Below, in pieces: positions 11,310 to 24,709 of a DNA stretch of 64,000 bases. The stretch spans positions 1 to 64,000 of the forward strand of contig NW_019173990.1 of NCBI RefSeq assembly GCF_001642475.1. Reading direction: 5' to 3'. The stretch's first letter is position 1. The number at the start of each line of letters is the position of its first letter. Below the pieces are notes generated by a model, which saw nothing but the letters and a program-made list of their open reading frames with translations, was not told where the DNA came from and did not search any database. Both the position numbers and the translations under genes were made by a program. This DNA is from Fonsecaea monophora. Taxonomy: Eukaryota; Ascomycota; Eurotiomycetes; Chaetothyriales; Herpotrichiellaceae.

Positions 11310-12667
11310 AGCATTATTTTGCACTGGCGGGTTAGAGAATGGACAAGTACGACCAGGGTGCCGACAGCGGCAGAGTGCATGCTATATACCAAACATATCT
11401 GGTAGTATAGAGTCCTCGGCGGGGTGTTTGCAATTCCCAAAGACATGTTTGTAAATCATCTTTGATGGACGAAGATCGCTCTCAACCGCACCACTATTTT
11501 GCCACGAACAAGTGTTGTGCCTCTTTGACAACAACATGTAGTATCTGATCAGTCAGTTGGGATGAGACAAATCACTCGGCGATATGGGGCTGTAAGAGGG
11601 GAAATTGAGCGAGGCACAGCTCGTCGATGAACAGGGCGATGCACAGATCCAGGTAGCGTTCATGGCTGTCACAGAGAGTGTGTCTCAGTCGGACCTCGCT
11701 GTCCTCAACTAGATCTCTCGCCTCTGAGTTTGTGGTCAGGGAGCTTCAGTTCAATCCCATCCTGCATGCATGCAAAGTCACAAGGGCCTCCGAGTAGACA
11801 CATCGCTTCCGGCTTATTGGAGGTTGTGATTTGTTCAATTTCCGTTCGCCTATTAGCAGGTCGATCGAGTGTGGTTGATTGCCGAGTCGGTGTCATCGCC
11901 GGCTAATGTTTGAGGCATCGGCATTTCCTAACGCCAGTTAAGGAACTTGCCGAAAGGATCCCTCTCGCGCACTGGCTCCTGCTTCTGCTTCTGCCCCGTT
12001 CTTATCTGCAGATCCTAGCGTTGACTTTCGGCAGTGCCGATATCAAGCCAACGCAGATACATTCCCAGAAGCTTGATTATCCGAGCAAAAGGGGCTCGGA
12101 ACATGCGAAATTCTCCTCGTCAGCGACGACCCCGAACGTCCTGATCGTCCCTGTACGCGCGTTACTGATTTGCGGAGAGGACCCAATGGAGCTATCCCGA
12201 GAGAAGCTGTCCAGATATTGCTGTTGGTGCATCGGCGTTGCACGGATTTTTGGTAAATTCATGACAGAAAAGAACCACATCCCCATATCCACTTGATCTT
12301 CGTGGATCATAATAAAATGCATCCATTGGCTCTGCCACGCATGAACGCTGGATGTCAGTCAGACACGGCGACTTTGGGCCTTGCATTGAACGGATCGACG
12401 GGTCTTTGTCGCCGCTGGCACCTGGGATTTCGACCGTTTCATTCGTTCTTAATCCAGCTTTGTGCAGGTCGTTTACCTGCTCTTCAGACCAAACAGCTGT
12501 CGTTGACATGAGCATGGATGGTGCATATATGCAAAGTCTGGTTGTGGTGTTGTGCTCGCCATTTGTACTTTTTCCTGCCATCCCCTTCTCGAGTCTTGCC
12601 ATCCTCGAGGCTTTGTGCTAGGTGAAGGAGAAGTCGATAGTCGACCAAAGGTCCTGCTTTGACGACC
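11310..12667. other. Intergenic region upstream of the DHA2 transporter
   Basis: About 1.36 kb. Reading frames of 128 codons (11910-12296, plus) and 136 codons (12192-12602, minus) overlap one another and show no recognisable domain. I see no supportable gene. Confidence 0.5.
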
Positions 12668-14682
12668 ATGACCGAGTCTGCTTCTAGAAATGATTGCAAC
12701 GAGCACCATGAAGCACAGACGATTGCTCAAGAGGCCAACCACGAGATAAAATCCGTCCCAGTCACCATCACCAAGGATGGAACATCAGACACTAGCGCGA
12801 CAAAACCAGAGGCCAAACCGCAGGTTGAACTCACGGACCAGACTCAAAGATTGCCCTTCGCACGGCTGATCATCGTCTACTTGTGTCTCGCCATGTGCTT
12901 CTTTGTCTCTTTCCTGGATGTTAACTCGACAACGACCGCACTACCAGCAATTGCTCGATCGCTGGGGATTTCTAGCACCATCACCTGGGTTGGTACATCA
13001 TACCTTTTGGCCCAGTGTGCCTTTCAAGTACTTTACGGCCGACTGGCGGATATCTTTGGACGGAAGCCTGTCTTGATCGGCTGCGTGCTCAGCCTGATCA
13101 TCGGCGATATTCTGTGCGGATTCGCCAAGAATGGGCCCTGGCTCTACACCTGTCGAGCCATTGGAGGTATTGGCGGCGGAGGCATCAGTTCTCTGGTTCA
13201 GATCACCGTCAGTGACCTGGTGTCACTGAAGGAACGGGGCAAATATCAGGGCCTGTTGAGCGGAGCAATCGGGCTAGGTGCCGGTGCCGGTCCATTTACG
13301 TCCGCAGCGTTGGTCCAAGGACATGACGGACGATGGCCTTGGGCGTTTTGGGTCCCTGCTATACTGGCATCGTTGTGCATTCCACCACTAGTGATTCTGC
13401 TTCCACAAAAGCCGGTGGTGGGGAACTGGAAGGACAAGGTGCGCAAGGTGGACTGGATGGGCCTCTTGACTGCGGTGACAGGGATTTTGTTCGTTTTGGT
13501 ATGGGCCTCCTTTTTGCCTTTAATTTCAACCTTCATCTTCCCAAATTCCTTTTGGGTCGGAGTTGCTCGTTCGCGGACCTGAATCTCTCTAATCTTGCTC
13601 GCAGATCCCTGTCAACTCCGGAGGAAGCGTATTTCCGTGGCACAGTTCGCTCGTCATCGCGTTACTAACTGTCGGATCGGTCCTGACCGTCTCATTCTGC
13701 TTCGTCGAATGGAAGTTGGCGCGGCTGCCGATGATGCCGCTTCGTCTGTACTCGTCGCTGTCGCGCAGCACGCTTTTCGCGCAGAACTTTCTCTTTGGGT
13801 TCGTGTGGCAAGCAGACCTGTACTTCCTGCCTATCTATTATCAAGATGTCCGAGGGTTTGCCCCACTGAAATCCGCATACCTTACCTTGCCTTTGCTTCT
13901 TGCCCAGAGCCTCGGCGGAGTTTTGTCGGCGCCGGCCATGACTTTTACCGCGAGGTGTGTACAATGCCCCTAATGAGTTTGTTCCTTTCCGAGTCGTGCA
14001 TGTCTAACACGGGATCTCAGGTACATGCCGGTCCTGTGGTTAGGCTTCGTTCTGTGGACAATCGGGGCAGGGTTGAAGCTTTTATTCTCCCGCACCACTG
14101 GAATCGGGGTATATGTGGTGGCTGCTCTGGTTGAGGGTGCGGGTGTCGGTTTCGTCTTTCAACCCTGTAAGTTGTGCATTTCATCTTTCGACCCCTTTCT
14201 TCACGCGTCGATGAATTATGGCCGTTAATTGTTGGTTGGTGGCAGCTCTTGTGGCATTACAAGCTCTTTCAACAAGGCCAGACGTCGCCGTGACCACGTC
14301 CACGCGCAATTGGGTCAGGGCATTAGGTTCGGCAGTTGGCGTGGCCGTGTCGACGGCGATTCAGTACAGCGTGACCATCAGTTCGTTGCCCGCCGATCTG
14401 CCCACAGACGTTAGCTCGGCAGTCAAAGCTGGGACGTGGATGGTAGATGGCCCTGCACCTGCCTGGGACAATGCAGTTCTGGACGCCAAAATGAAGGGGA
14501 TTAACCGAGTGTTCATCACCTTCTTACCTCTGATCGGATTGTGCCTCTTGGGGTGCTTTTGGATTCGCGACATTCCCCTGCGTGGAGACGACGACGAGGA
14601 CAAGCAGACGAACCAAAAGCGGCTGATCTCGAGGTACAGCAAGTTGACCGAGATGATGCCGAGGAAGGCCGGTGCTTGTTGA
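12668..14682 (+). CDS. Major facilitator superfamily transporter, DHA2 drug:H+ antiporter family
   Basis: Proton-driven efflux or vacuolar transporter with about 14 membrane segments, 587 residues. Four exons: 12668-13498, 13605-13954, 14021-14166 and 14246-14682; all phases agree. The N-terminal 60 residues are polar. DVNSTTTALPAIARSLG, followed by ITWVGTSYLL, is the DHA2 TM1 motif. GRLADIFGRKPV is MFS motif A. AIGGIGGGGISSLVQI, and GAGAGPFTSAALVQ (motif C-like) are present. The C-terminal half shows NFLFGFVWQADLYFLPIYYQ and STRNWVRALGSAVGVAVSTA. The start at 12668 is the first ATG in frame. Substrate cannot be read from sequence; relatives export azoles, toxins or basic amino acids. Confidence 0.93.
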
Positions 14683-15150
14683 TTGTGCATAACTGTATCG
14701 TTTGGTGATTGACTTTGTGCTCCGGTAATGAAGGAGATTAAAATGTGGTTCAGGTTGTGGAAACAAAGATGATTGTGCACTGGCTGACGAATTGATACAT
14801 TACTACCCAACGTCGCTCTCCCTATACATATATACTGCGCCCATTGACTCGACTCCCTCCTCCTCCCTCTTTCGTCTATATCCTCCGTCTCTCTCGAACT
14901 TTAAGCCCCATCATGCCCTAGATGAGGGCTTGCAAAATCAAGGTCCAACGCATATATCCACATAGTATCGAGAATCGCGAACATGAGCTAGAAAAGTTGA
15001 GAGAGAAATTGTTCAATTTGGAGTAATGCGCTGGTAGACCTAGCTATGTATGTATGCTGTTTGGCAATCTGAATATGGAAAGCTCGCACTTTGATAATCT
15101 CCAACCGCGTGGGAGGAAGGCAGCTTTCCCCTTTGTCATGGCACAGCTAT
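14683..15150. other. Convergent intergenic region
   Basis: 3' ends of the DHA2 transporter and of the Mup1-like permease. Nothing else was recognised. Confidence 0.6.
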
Positions 15151-17155
15151 CTACACCTTGAGTTCGTCAATGACAGTAGCAGTTCCCTTGACGAGTCCAC
15201 CGCTCTCGACCTGAGTCGCATCGATAATGAGTCTCCCGGCAGCGTCGTGAGTCTCATCCCACTCCTGGAGCTGATCGATCGGGACCTTGACGAGTTGATG
15301 CATATTGGCGCCACCCTCGAGTTGCTCGGTCTCCTGGCGAATGCGATATCCTCGCCATTTCGGGAGTGCGATGATCCAAACCCAGTAGTAGACTCCACAG
15401 AGGCCGACACTGGTGGTTAAGAACGTTAGCTGAGTCCCGGCAAGACAACTTGAGTGGAATACTTACATGCCAATGCCCACAACGACAGAGGTGGCATACC
15501 AAAAGCTAACGTTGCTTGCTCCTTTCACTGGCGGGTACCAGGGCATGACGACCATGTATAAGTTGACAAGAATGTTGAAGATGACAGCAGCGTCCCAAGC
15601 CCTGAACGGCCCACGCGGCAGGCCAGCCTTTCGGTGTCTCCAGCGGACAAGGTAGATGCCCACCGCCATCAAAACATTGAACATGGCAACCGGATATAAC
15701 TGAAGACTGACGACTGTGAATGAAGAATGAGCATTCTGACGAGTTGGTCCAAGAGTGCCTTGAAATGAACATACCGAAATTGAAAGCATCCCCAGCCGGG
15801 GGAGCCAAGATCATTATCACTGTAAGAATATACTTTATCAAATACGGTCCTGCGGGAGTTCCGAACGGTCGTATCGAGGACCAGAAGCGTGGATATGGCA
15901 GGACACCTTGCCTGCCACATTCACGGGTGATTCTTGACACGCCAATGTTGCCAGCCAGCAAATTCCCGAACGCACTGAGCGCAATGAGAAAGTTGAGTCC
16001 CTTGACGGCACGACTCGAGCCGAAGACTTTCTCAAAGAACAAGGAGGCAGCAATCTGCTTGGAGGCTTTTAGCTCGTCGATGGGAACGGCTGCGATATAG
16101 GCAACATTGGCCAGAATGTAGAGGGTTGCCACAACAAGCAGCGAGATGGATGAGTATATCTTGATGACCTTGATGGGATTCTGGAACAAGTTTGTCAGCT
16201 TCGTTGCACTGTTGCCTTTTGACCCACAGGATCTCACCTTGACCTCGTTGACGACGTTGAAACTGTTGTTATATCCTCCGTAAGAGAAAATGATATACAC
16301 CAATGCTTGGGTCAAACCATAAGGCTTATCTGAGGTGCCCGAGAAAGCGTTCTTGAAGTTTGCCGTAGGATTTTTCACGCTTGTGTGCCCTCCAAGGACA
16401 ACCAGTCCAGTTATGCTGACGAAGATCAAAGTAATGAGCTTCACTGCCCCAACAGCGTTGGAAAAGATATATGCAAAGCGATTGTTGAATATAAGGACCA
16501 CTATAACAACGGTCCATGCTGCCAAAGCCACCCCCTTCAACTCCCATGCCGTTGGTTCGTGGCCGTTGATTTGGAAAAGGTAGCTGGCAAGGACGATGCA
16601 GTTGCTAGAGCTGAAAGATAGGATCAGGTACCACAGCGCAAATGTGGTTGGGAAGAGCCACTTCGGTCGAGGATATGCTTGTTCCAGGTACACCACTTCG
16701 GAGCCAGATCGGTTGGGAAAGTAGGCGGCGTACTCAAGGTAGACGGCCAGCGAGGTGGCGCAAAGGAGGAAGCCGAGGACCCAGTAGATAAATGAGAGGC
16801 CTACAGACCCAACACCAGACAGAATTGCGGCAGCTAAACCTAGTGTCAGTACTTCTTGAGACAGCATCGTCCAGAATCAATACTAACGCGTCGAGTAGAC
16901 ACCGGTTCCGATCATCATACTGATATTAAGGAACAGGATCGTGATCCGCCCAACAGAATAGCCAAGCGGCGACTTGGTCTCGACAGGAGCACCAGACACT
17001 TCTTGATAGCTCGGGGGTGATTCATTACCACCCTGTTCCACGGTGTACTTGAATTCCCCATCGCCGACAACGGTATGTTGGATATCGGTCCCACTCACTG
17101 ATACTTGGTGAGGGTTGTCCCTTCTAGGGAGGAAGAACCTGTTTAGGATAGCCAT
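15151..17155 (-). CDS. Amino-acid permease, Mup1-like (high-affinity methionine permease type)
   Basis: APC-superfamily plasma-membrane permease of the LAT/Mup1 group, 591 residues. Five exons on the minus strand: 16888-17155, 16238-16833, 15775-16180, 15467-15713 and 15151-15409. The 57-bp second intron is stop-free and in frame; splicing gives NVVNEVKNPIKVIKIYSS. The first splice gives GTGVYSTPAAILSGVGSVGL, the TM1 substrate-binding signature. SGSEVVYLEQAYPRPKWLFP and NIGVSRITRECGRQGVLP are typical of Mup1 relatives. The N-terminal 75 residues are polar and cytosolic, as usual for endocytic control. The start is the ATG at 17155; no earlier in-frame ATG was found. The specific amino acid transported is inferred from family only. 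Confidence 0.9.
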
Positions 17156-18747
17156 TGATGAAGACCTGGCTCTGTCGCAACTCGAAGAACTCAATGTCGA
17201 CACACAGACAGAGGGACTCGCTTATAAGTCAGGCTGTCGGCTGTTTTATGTTTGACATGGGCCAGGTCCTCCCACACGTGGCGATCAGAGCGTCCACCTA
17301 CTCGGCGTCGTTTAAAAAATCGTCATGGTCAATTTGGATTGCACCATTTCGACCATCATCCGTAGCCGATTGAAGTTTTCGCTCTGCAAGGACCCTGTCG
17401 CTCGCTAATCGTGCAGCAATTGTCCAAGGGCGAACATGGCTGCGTCTCTCAGCTCCTGTTCCGGTGCTCAATGGCCGGCGTTGTAGTCGTGATCTGCTCA
17501 AGCAATTGCACCATCACTCATAGGCGTAGAGGCAATGCTAGATCAACTGATATTCTGGATTTACCAATGGTTGCTCTGTCTTGTGTCGTCTTGATGGTTG
17601 TAGAAAAGTATATTTGAGGATTATTATCAAGCAACGAGTATGCATAAATGAATATGTGCCAAGGCCAATGTTGATGCATCGCTGGTTCGGTGGAGTATCT
17701 CGCAAGGCCAAACTGAACCTTGAATCTAGAACGCAACAACTGCGCTCGTGCATCCCTCCTAGGACCATTGCCGAGGTCAAGCCCGAGAAAAAGCGCAAAT
17801 ATGTGTCGCGTATAGGGAATAAGAGAATCCCGTGGCGGAATGGAGCCAGGGGCACGTCGTCTTTGCTTCCGTCTTCGCCAGAGAGAAAAAAATCTCCTTC
17901 GTATGATCAAGGAATAGCCTGATGAGACTTCGGCGAACAAACGTGAGCCTTGTTGATCTCGGAGGACAACCTAATGCCCAAATTGTCTGTTAAGACTATT
18001 GCCGTGCTGCAACGCTTTAGTGAGCACAGCCGTAGCCCCATGATTGTCCGCGGAGACTTTGTGTGTGCTTCGTCGTAGTGAGAGGGCCAAGGTCCGATTT
18101 CGTCAGAAGCGCGATATATGAGCCATCATCGGCAAGCTCCCCAAAGAGGTCAAGATCGTCCCTTGTAAAAAGCTATATAAGAGTAGTGCCATTCATCGGG
18201 CTTCATAGGACAGAGACACTTAGCCGTTGCTGCTGCCGCTCGCCAAATAGCCGAGTCGTCAGAGTAAGTGCGGCGTCGAGTGAATTGATGTTAATGTAAC
18301 GAACCTTTGGTCGTCAATGTCGCAATCACCAACAAATATAGAAACGTAGGCGCTAGGACAGAAATGGCAACGCTGCCGCGGCCCGAGCCTCCGCCGGCCA
18401 GCCAATCAACTTCGAATTTTACACGTGGCGGCACGTGGTTAGTCATCCGAGTGTCTACCTCTCGACCTCAAGCAACGACCTGCTTCTGACCATGCAGCCC
18501 TTCTTGTAACCTATAGGCCGAGACTGCTGTTTATGACGCTGCTGGGTGCCGACCCCTCACTCTTGTAAAAATGCGTTTTGACTTGCCAGCGAAGACACTC
18601 CCCACGCCACCCATTGTTCGGCATCATTTCGACCTCTTTCTCTTGTCCACCAAGCATTTCGACATCGATTCGGCAGGAGTGGATCATTCTGCCCTCAAAG
18701 AAATCAGATGATATCGGTATCAGATCCGAAATTCATGATTCAACACG
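17156..18747. other. Divergent intergenic region upstream of the first deaminase-fold gene
   Basis: About 1.6 kb between the Mup1-like permease and the deaminase-like gene. Only short overlapping frames are present, with no recognisable product or repeat. Confidence 0.5.
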
Positions 18748-20634
18748 ATGCCGATTCACGAGATCACCGGAAACACTCAAAGTCGCTTCATTCAGGCTGC
18801 GGCCCTCCTCCACTTACTCGATCCTGTCCGTGGCGAACCAACAGCATATGGCCTCGATCAGGACTCGAGCACACTTGAGCAGAATCGGGAGCGACTTCTG
18901 AAGCGCAAGTTTCTCGATTCTTTTGCCCTTATCTGCGCACGGAAGAAAGATGGTGATACCGTCTCCGCGGCTTGTTTGGAGGAGGGTCATCCGGAAGGAA
19001 CGATAGTCCGCATTGCAAGTAACCAGGGCGTCTCACAGTCCACACTTGACGAGTTGCGAGAATTGGTGGCTATTCTGAATGGCATTGCCAGCGGAGGTGA
19101 GTAGCACCACTACGTCAACCCAACCACCGATTTATTGTAGCTCTCTTTCGCAGAGTATGTCGCATCCGATACGGAACAGGAGGTCTTGACCCGAATCACG
19201 AGCCTCGATGCTGTCAGAATACGGTCCTACCTGAAAGATATTCGCAGCGTTGGTAACGATGTGAAGGACTTGGTCGAGAGTTTCAGTGCAACACCTGCGT
19301 TTCTAGAAATCGACCACGCATTAAGCTTCCCGAAATGGATTGCACACGTCTTCACGATACGAGATCTACCTTCGGAATCTACTCCTGAAGATCTTGTCCG
19401 TCATGTTCAATGGGCTGTGGAGGCTCGGCGAACTTACCTAACGTGCCTCAGAGCATTGTTCCCCACCAACTTGCCTCGATGGGTCTGCGCAATCCTCAAG
19501 CTTGGACGGTATGCGATTGCCTCCACGGTCTTGCTCGCGTTTGCATCCGAGTTTCCGACTCTATTCAATCCGATGCTTGTGGAACCTACCATCGCCCCTC
19601 CGAAAAGCACATTCAAATGTGTGGGGGAAGAGATGCCCTTGACGAGCGTGCTTCGAAGACTTGCCAGTGACCAGGAGGCGAAGCACTATGTCTCCCGCCT
19701 GGCTCAGTTCTGGGGGGCTAGAGACCCTGAAGTCCATTTCCGAAAGACTTGCAATTTGCAGCTGCCTGTTCATGCTGAGATGCAGCTCGTCAATTTCTAC
19801 GATAACGACCCCTATAGGAGGCCGCTCTTTCGCTTCATCGGGGTTAGCAAGAAATCATGTTTTCTGTGCCAGCTGTTTCTCGCAAGGCATCCGCAATCAT
19901 TTAACATTGCGTCTTGCCACCAGAAGCTCTACCTCACCTGGAGGCCTCCGCCTGCAGCCAATCCGACTGTCTACAGACAGTACAAGGCTATTGTGGCTGA
20001 CCTAAGCAAATCCATGGAATCGACAGCGAAACATGAACTTACCCATCGTCTCGGTCTCCGACGGCCTGTTCCTCCAGATTCAACGGCTGGCGTGTCCATC
20101 TCAGGTCTGATGGATCTTGACGAAAGACCGCATGGCGTGTCCGCAACCTTGGAGATGGCCACTACGTCAATCAAATCCGTCGTGCGGGATGGTGAAGTAC
20201 ATGCAACAACAGCATCGCTTCAACCGATCCCAGTGGTGGATGTTTCGTCCCCAGATGAGGAACTGCCCTGGAGCCCTTACAACAGCTATCCAGTCGGCGA
20301 CTCACTCTCAACCACCGAAATGGTCTTGCATGTGCTACGCCCGAACGAACCCCAGCGTCAGGACATCATCGCCATACGTGATATCATGGATCGATTTACC
20401 GGAAACCCATCCTGGGCCAAACTGGTCGATCTCCTCATGGATGAGTCAGGGGTCGGTCTCAAGGACGGAGACTGTCTGATGGTGAAAAATCGGATCCGAG
20501 TTGGCAATGAGAGGCAGTTTCTTGCTTGCTTGCAGTACTTGCGGAATGAGGCCGCGTTGAATTCGGAAGTCTATGTATGCAACTTCGGCACAGAATCACA
20601 AGGCGAGAAGCAGCAGGCAGGAGGGTCCATATAA
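18748..20634 (+). CDS. OTT_1508-like deaminase-fold protein, copy A
   Basis: A 609-residue protein of the fungal OTT_1508-like branch of the cytidine-deaminase fold, related to predicted nucleic-acid deaminases. Two exons, 18748-19096 and 19154-20634, joined in phase 1. The catalytic core is intact. VHAEMQL (His323, Glu325) supplies one zinc ligand and the proton shuttle; SCFLCQLF (Cys352, Cys355) supplies the other two ligands. GVSKKSC and CHQKLYLTWRPP flank it. The N-terminal third is helical, with DSFALICARKKDGDTVSAAC. A disordered stretch separates the core from a C-terminal module beginning near MVLHVLRPNEPQRQ. There is no signal peptide or membrane segment. A full-length paralogue lies at 39000-40960. 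The family is known from fungi and Orientia, but substrate and role are unknown; nucleic-acid deamination is only predicted. Confidence 0.85.
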
Positions 20635-21204
20635 GGGTCTAGTTCGGACATCTTGGCCACTATCACAGTACGGTAGCATCTGAATCGCAATAGTAGTAGT
20701 AATCTTTCGCTGCGGCGGGTACACGGGGAATCTCGGCGTAGCGACCAAGTACACGTGACGGGAGACCCAATCCCTGATCCCTACGACCACGCCCCCAAAA
20801 CGCTTCAACAACGCATCGGGCCGTACAGGATCTGCAGGTTGATCTAAATCGCTGTTCATCGAGTCAAAAAGAAGAGTTCCAGATCTGTGACACTTTCCCT
20901 TATTTGATCTCTCTAAACACCTCAGGATATCATTGCCTGGGTAGAAATACAACCATTGAATTTTGTCGGGCCAAGTAAATAGGTAGTGTTCTATATTCTA
21001 TCAGAAAAAATTAAAACTTCAATCTGTGGGTCCTGTCCAGAAGGTCAGATCGCTTTGAGAATCAAGCAACCAAGATGCGCGAGGCAAAGAGGCCGGAAAC
21101 CCAAAAATACGAGGATCATTCCCAACCCCAGCCCAAATCTCGGAGGACGTTTTTGGTGATGCAAAGGCGCAAAAGATCCAAAATATTTTCTGGCTGCCTT
21201 TTTT
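20635..21204. other. Convergent intergenic region
   Basis: 3' ends of deaminase copy A and the choline/GABA-type permease. No element was recognised. Confidence 0.55.
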
Positions 21205-23339
21205 TTACGCACCCTTGAGGCTGTTGTTCCTCACGGCCTGAAGGTCCACCTTCTTCAGCGTGTCGGCCACATGGACCTTGCCGCCGTCGGTGATCATGGG
21301 CGGGCCCTGGTATCCCTTGCGGGCGCCCAGGAACCACCACGCGGCGACGAAGATGGTGAATCCACCCCAGATCAGGCAGGCGTAGTTCATGGTCTGGGCG
21401 TCGGTCGGGAGGTAGTACGGGAAGCAGTAGATGACGAACCAGACCATCATGTAGGCGCAGGCGATGAAGTTGAAGACGAAGCCCAGGGCGCCTTTGAGGT
21501 GGAAGGGCCCGTAGACTTGGATGTTGCGCCGTTTGGTCAGGAGATGGGGCAAGATCGCAGCAATGTAGGCTATTAGGAGGAGAAATCTGATATTAGCATC
21601 GAACAGTGCAGCCGATATGCGAGGGGTTTTTGAGAAGGGGGAAAAGGGGTGGTCATTCCAAGTTCAGCCTAGCTAGCTAGGAGCGCCATCTCGTGGTGGA
21701 GAGAGTGCTGTGGTGGAAGGAGAGTGCGACTTACAGGAACTTGAAAGCAGGACGAAAGATCCGACAAAGGCGTTGAAGGCGGTGGTGCTGCCGACATAGA
21801 TGGCTCCGAGGATCGTGACCAAGATGGCGGACACGATCGTCGAATTGAATGGCATACCCAGTCTCTGGGATACCGTGCCTAGGATCTTGGGGAAGGGCGT
21901 CGCCCCATCTCGCGAAAGTGCCCATAGAGTCCGACCGCACGTAATGTAGAGTCCACACACGCAGATGCCGATGCAGATCAGGACGAGTGTAAGGAGGCCA
22001 ATGGCGCCGTTGGCCGAACCGGTGGCTTGTCGGTAGATCTCAGCGATCGGGTATGGGGAGTCGAAGAGAGCATCGTAGTCGTTGATCGCGTACAGGATAG
22101 CAATCAGATAGGAGAAGCCGGTGATGAAGCCGATGCTCATCTGGCATGCAATAGCGATAGGGACGTTCCGTTGAGGGTAGGGGATTTCTTCCGCAAGATG
22201 ACTTGACTCGGGCGTTAGCACTTGTTGTCGCACGATCTCTCTTTCTCAGACAGTTCCTGACCTTGTAGTGTCTGGGGTTCCCACGCTAAATGCTCCGTTG
22301 AGCATACCTGCAACAAATACGAACTAAAACCCAGCCTCGGTTAGTAAGCTGAATGGTTGAAAAGATCCCTCTGCCGCTGCTTTGAGAGGTGGCAAAACTC
22401 ACCCCATTAGGATACCCAATGTCGGCAGTCCATTCGGTCCAAACAAAGGACGAAGACGCATGGCCGGGTCGACCGTCCTGGCCTGGCATGACAGTCCTGG
22501 AAAGTGTTAGTAGTCCCCTCTCATAAGGTTTGTCAGAGAAAGATTGTACTCACACCACGATGATGGTGATCAAGAAACCAGCGAGGACGAAGAAAATGCC
22601 CACATTATTCAGATGCGGCATGGCCGTGTTGAAGAAGCATACTATTGGGCATGCGATCCAGGTAACGATCACATAGGTAACGAAGACATGCCATGGCTGA
22701 GAAACGAAATCCGGATGCTTCAGGGCATACCTGCTGCTTGTTAGCATGTCGATGACAATCCCCGACTCGAGACCTCCTCACATCTGAACGACTGTATTTG
22801 ACTGAGCGACATTTCAGTTAGCAAATAACACAATCTATTCTCCATCTTTGGTAACACTCACAAAAATTGATGTCATGGACGCAGCACCCAGAATCCAGGC
22901 GAGACAGTTCCACCATCCAGCGAAGAAACCTACAACGCGGCCCCATCGCTTTCCCGGAGTGACTGAGGCCCAATGATAGACGCCGGCGGAAGATGGAATG
23001 GCAGACGCAAGTTCAGCGATGCATGCTGCCACGATCCAGTAGAAGACGGAGACGACGAGGAACTCGTACAGCACGCCTGTGCTTCCTGTTAGCCATGCTT
23101 CGTGAGCTCCCAGAAGAGGCGCACACACCGGGTGGGCCGCCGTTGAAGATAGCGACCAATATCGAGCCTCCGATGGCTGGCCATACATTGCCCACGACAA
23201 GGCCGACACCGGCGAGGGAAACAAGACTGAAGTTTCGCGACAATTCTTGGGCATGGCCAGAGGCGTTGATGAAATTTCCCCCCGACTCGGAAGCTTCTGA
23301 CTCTGTCGCGAGCTCCGGGTTTTCGTTCTTGTCGGCCAT
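21205..23339 (-). CDS. APC permease of the choline/GABA transporter type (Hnm1/Uga4-like)
   Basis: Twelve-segment amino-acid/choline permease of the plasma membrane, 536 residues. Eight exons are proposed: 23129-23339, 22862-23076, 22782-22801, 22554-22730, 22403-22496, 22262-22323, 21735-22201 and 21205-21569. Phases add up throughout. The third exon is only 20 bp and encodes SNTVVQM together with its neighbour. The spliced protein carries NFSLVSLAGVGLVVGNVWPA and GGSILVAIFNGGPPGVLYEF, then AELASAIPSSAGVYHWA, the HLAEEIPYPQRNVPIAI segment, SRDGATPFP, and ILPHLLTKRRN. These are the diagnostic blocks of the fungal choline/GABA permease group. The start ATG at 23339 opens a polar tail rich in Glu and Ser. 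Substrate (choline, GABA or another amine) is not decidable by eye. Confidence 0.88.
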
Positions 23340-24709
23340 CTTGGGGATCAGCGCCGGGCACGAGGAAGTGAAGAACTAGAAAGGGGACAAGAGGAGCAGA
23401 GCGGAATTGACATAAGTGAAGAGAGATAATGAAGAGGGCAGGTAAGACTAGACTTCGTGTAGGTACATGAAAAGCGTGGAGAAAAGCTAGACCCCTACCA
23501 ATGAAGGCAGATTGGTGACCTTTGGATAGTGTCTTTCTCCACAATGTCGCTTCGAAGTTGTTCTCCGTTCACAATACAAGTACGCAGCAGTACAGCTGGT
23601 CTCGCCACAAATGGATTCTTAAGTGACTGGGTCGGTGGTGGAGGTCCGGACAGGGTTCGTTCTCCTCGGCCGGATCATGTGATTGGACAGGAACCTTGAT
23701 TTTCCTCCCGCCAAGCCAGGAACTGCTTCTCCCTCTGGTTTGACGCGGCGGAGAATGCCAAGACGCGATGGGGATTTTCCGCGCTAGCCGCTTCAAATTT
23801 TTCTTGTCTCCCACTTAAAGCCTCCACCCCTCTCCTTCCGTGAGCAAACCATGTGTCAATGGAATCATGCTCTGCAACCCAGCTATCATGAGTGTAACCT
23901 ATTCAGTCGATTGCACCGACCCCTCAATCAGGCGGTTATGGGTCTCACTTGTTTCTCTCCTTCACGTAAAGTACATGTCCTTGTACTTGTTGGTAAGCCT
24001 GGTAAGGTACTACCTGTACGCGAGCCACTGGAACTCCCTGGTACACCCCAGCACGGCCGTTGAGGCCCCCCTCTGATGGAATCTGGCGAGATCGCGTACC
24101 TGAACATGGCACGTCGCTCGATACAGACCTACCATGTGGCAAGTGGCGAAGACAGGGTCCTTGAAGCCCTGACCAGGTTCCAATTCCCAACGCTTCAGCG
24201 ATTGAACTAGTGCAACAACCTCCTGCCCAGCCATGCCAACCTGCCCCTCCGAGTATGCTTCAGGTACCGCAGCTTTAGCCTTTAAGGCTCCCGGCAGCGC
24301 ACATCCCGAAACAGACAAATACCTCGTTACATGCCCAGCATTGGTTGATATGGTGTGAAAAGTGGGAGAACCGAGTCATTGTCCACCCCCTTTTCTCATT
24401 TTCCACCGTTTCTTGTGGGTTCGGCAACTAGGTTTTGAACGACACTCCACATGCTGTCTGAGCTAGAGGGGATATTGCAACGTCCCTTTTGAGACTGTTA
24501 TCTCTCGGCCGCTTCGGCGCTGGACACCCAAGAGACCCCAGAAAGTTACTTGTATCTCGTACACCACTCGTATTATCTATTCAAACATGAGAGGACCCAC
24601 GAACCCCGTCTGCGCAGTGAACTCTCCATCTTTCTCTGCTCACATCGACTGCCATCACCAACCTCTCAACGTTGCCTCTGCCTGAGCAGTTCATCGGAAG
24701 ACAGCATTC
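23340..24709. other. Divergent intergenic region
   Basis: About 1.37 kb between the choline/GABA-type permease and the Pth11-like gene. A 102-codon minus-strand frame at 24010-24318 has no recognisable domain. No gene is supported. Confidence 0.5.
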
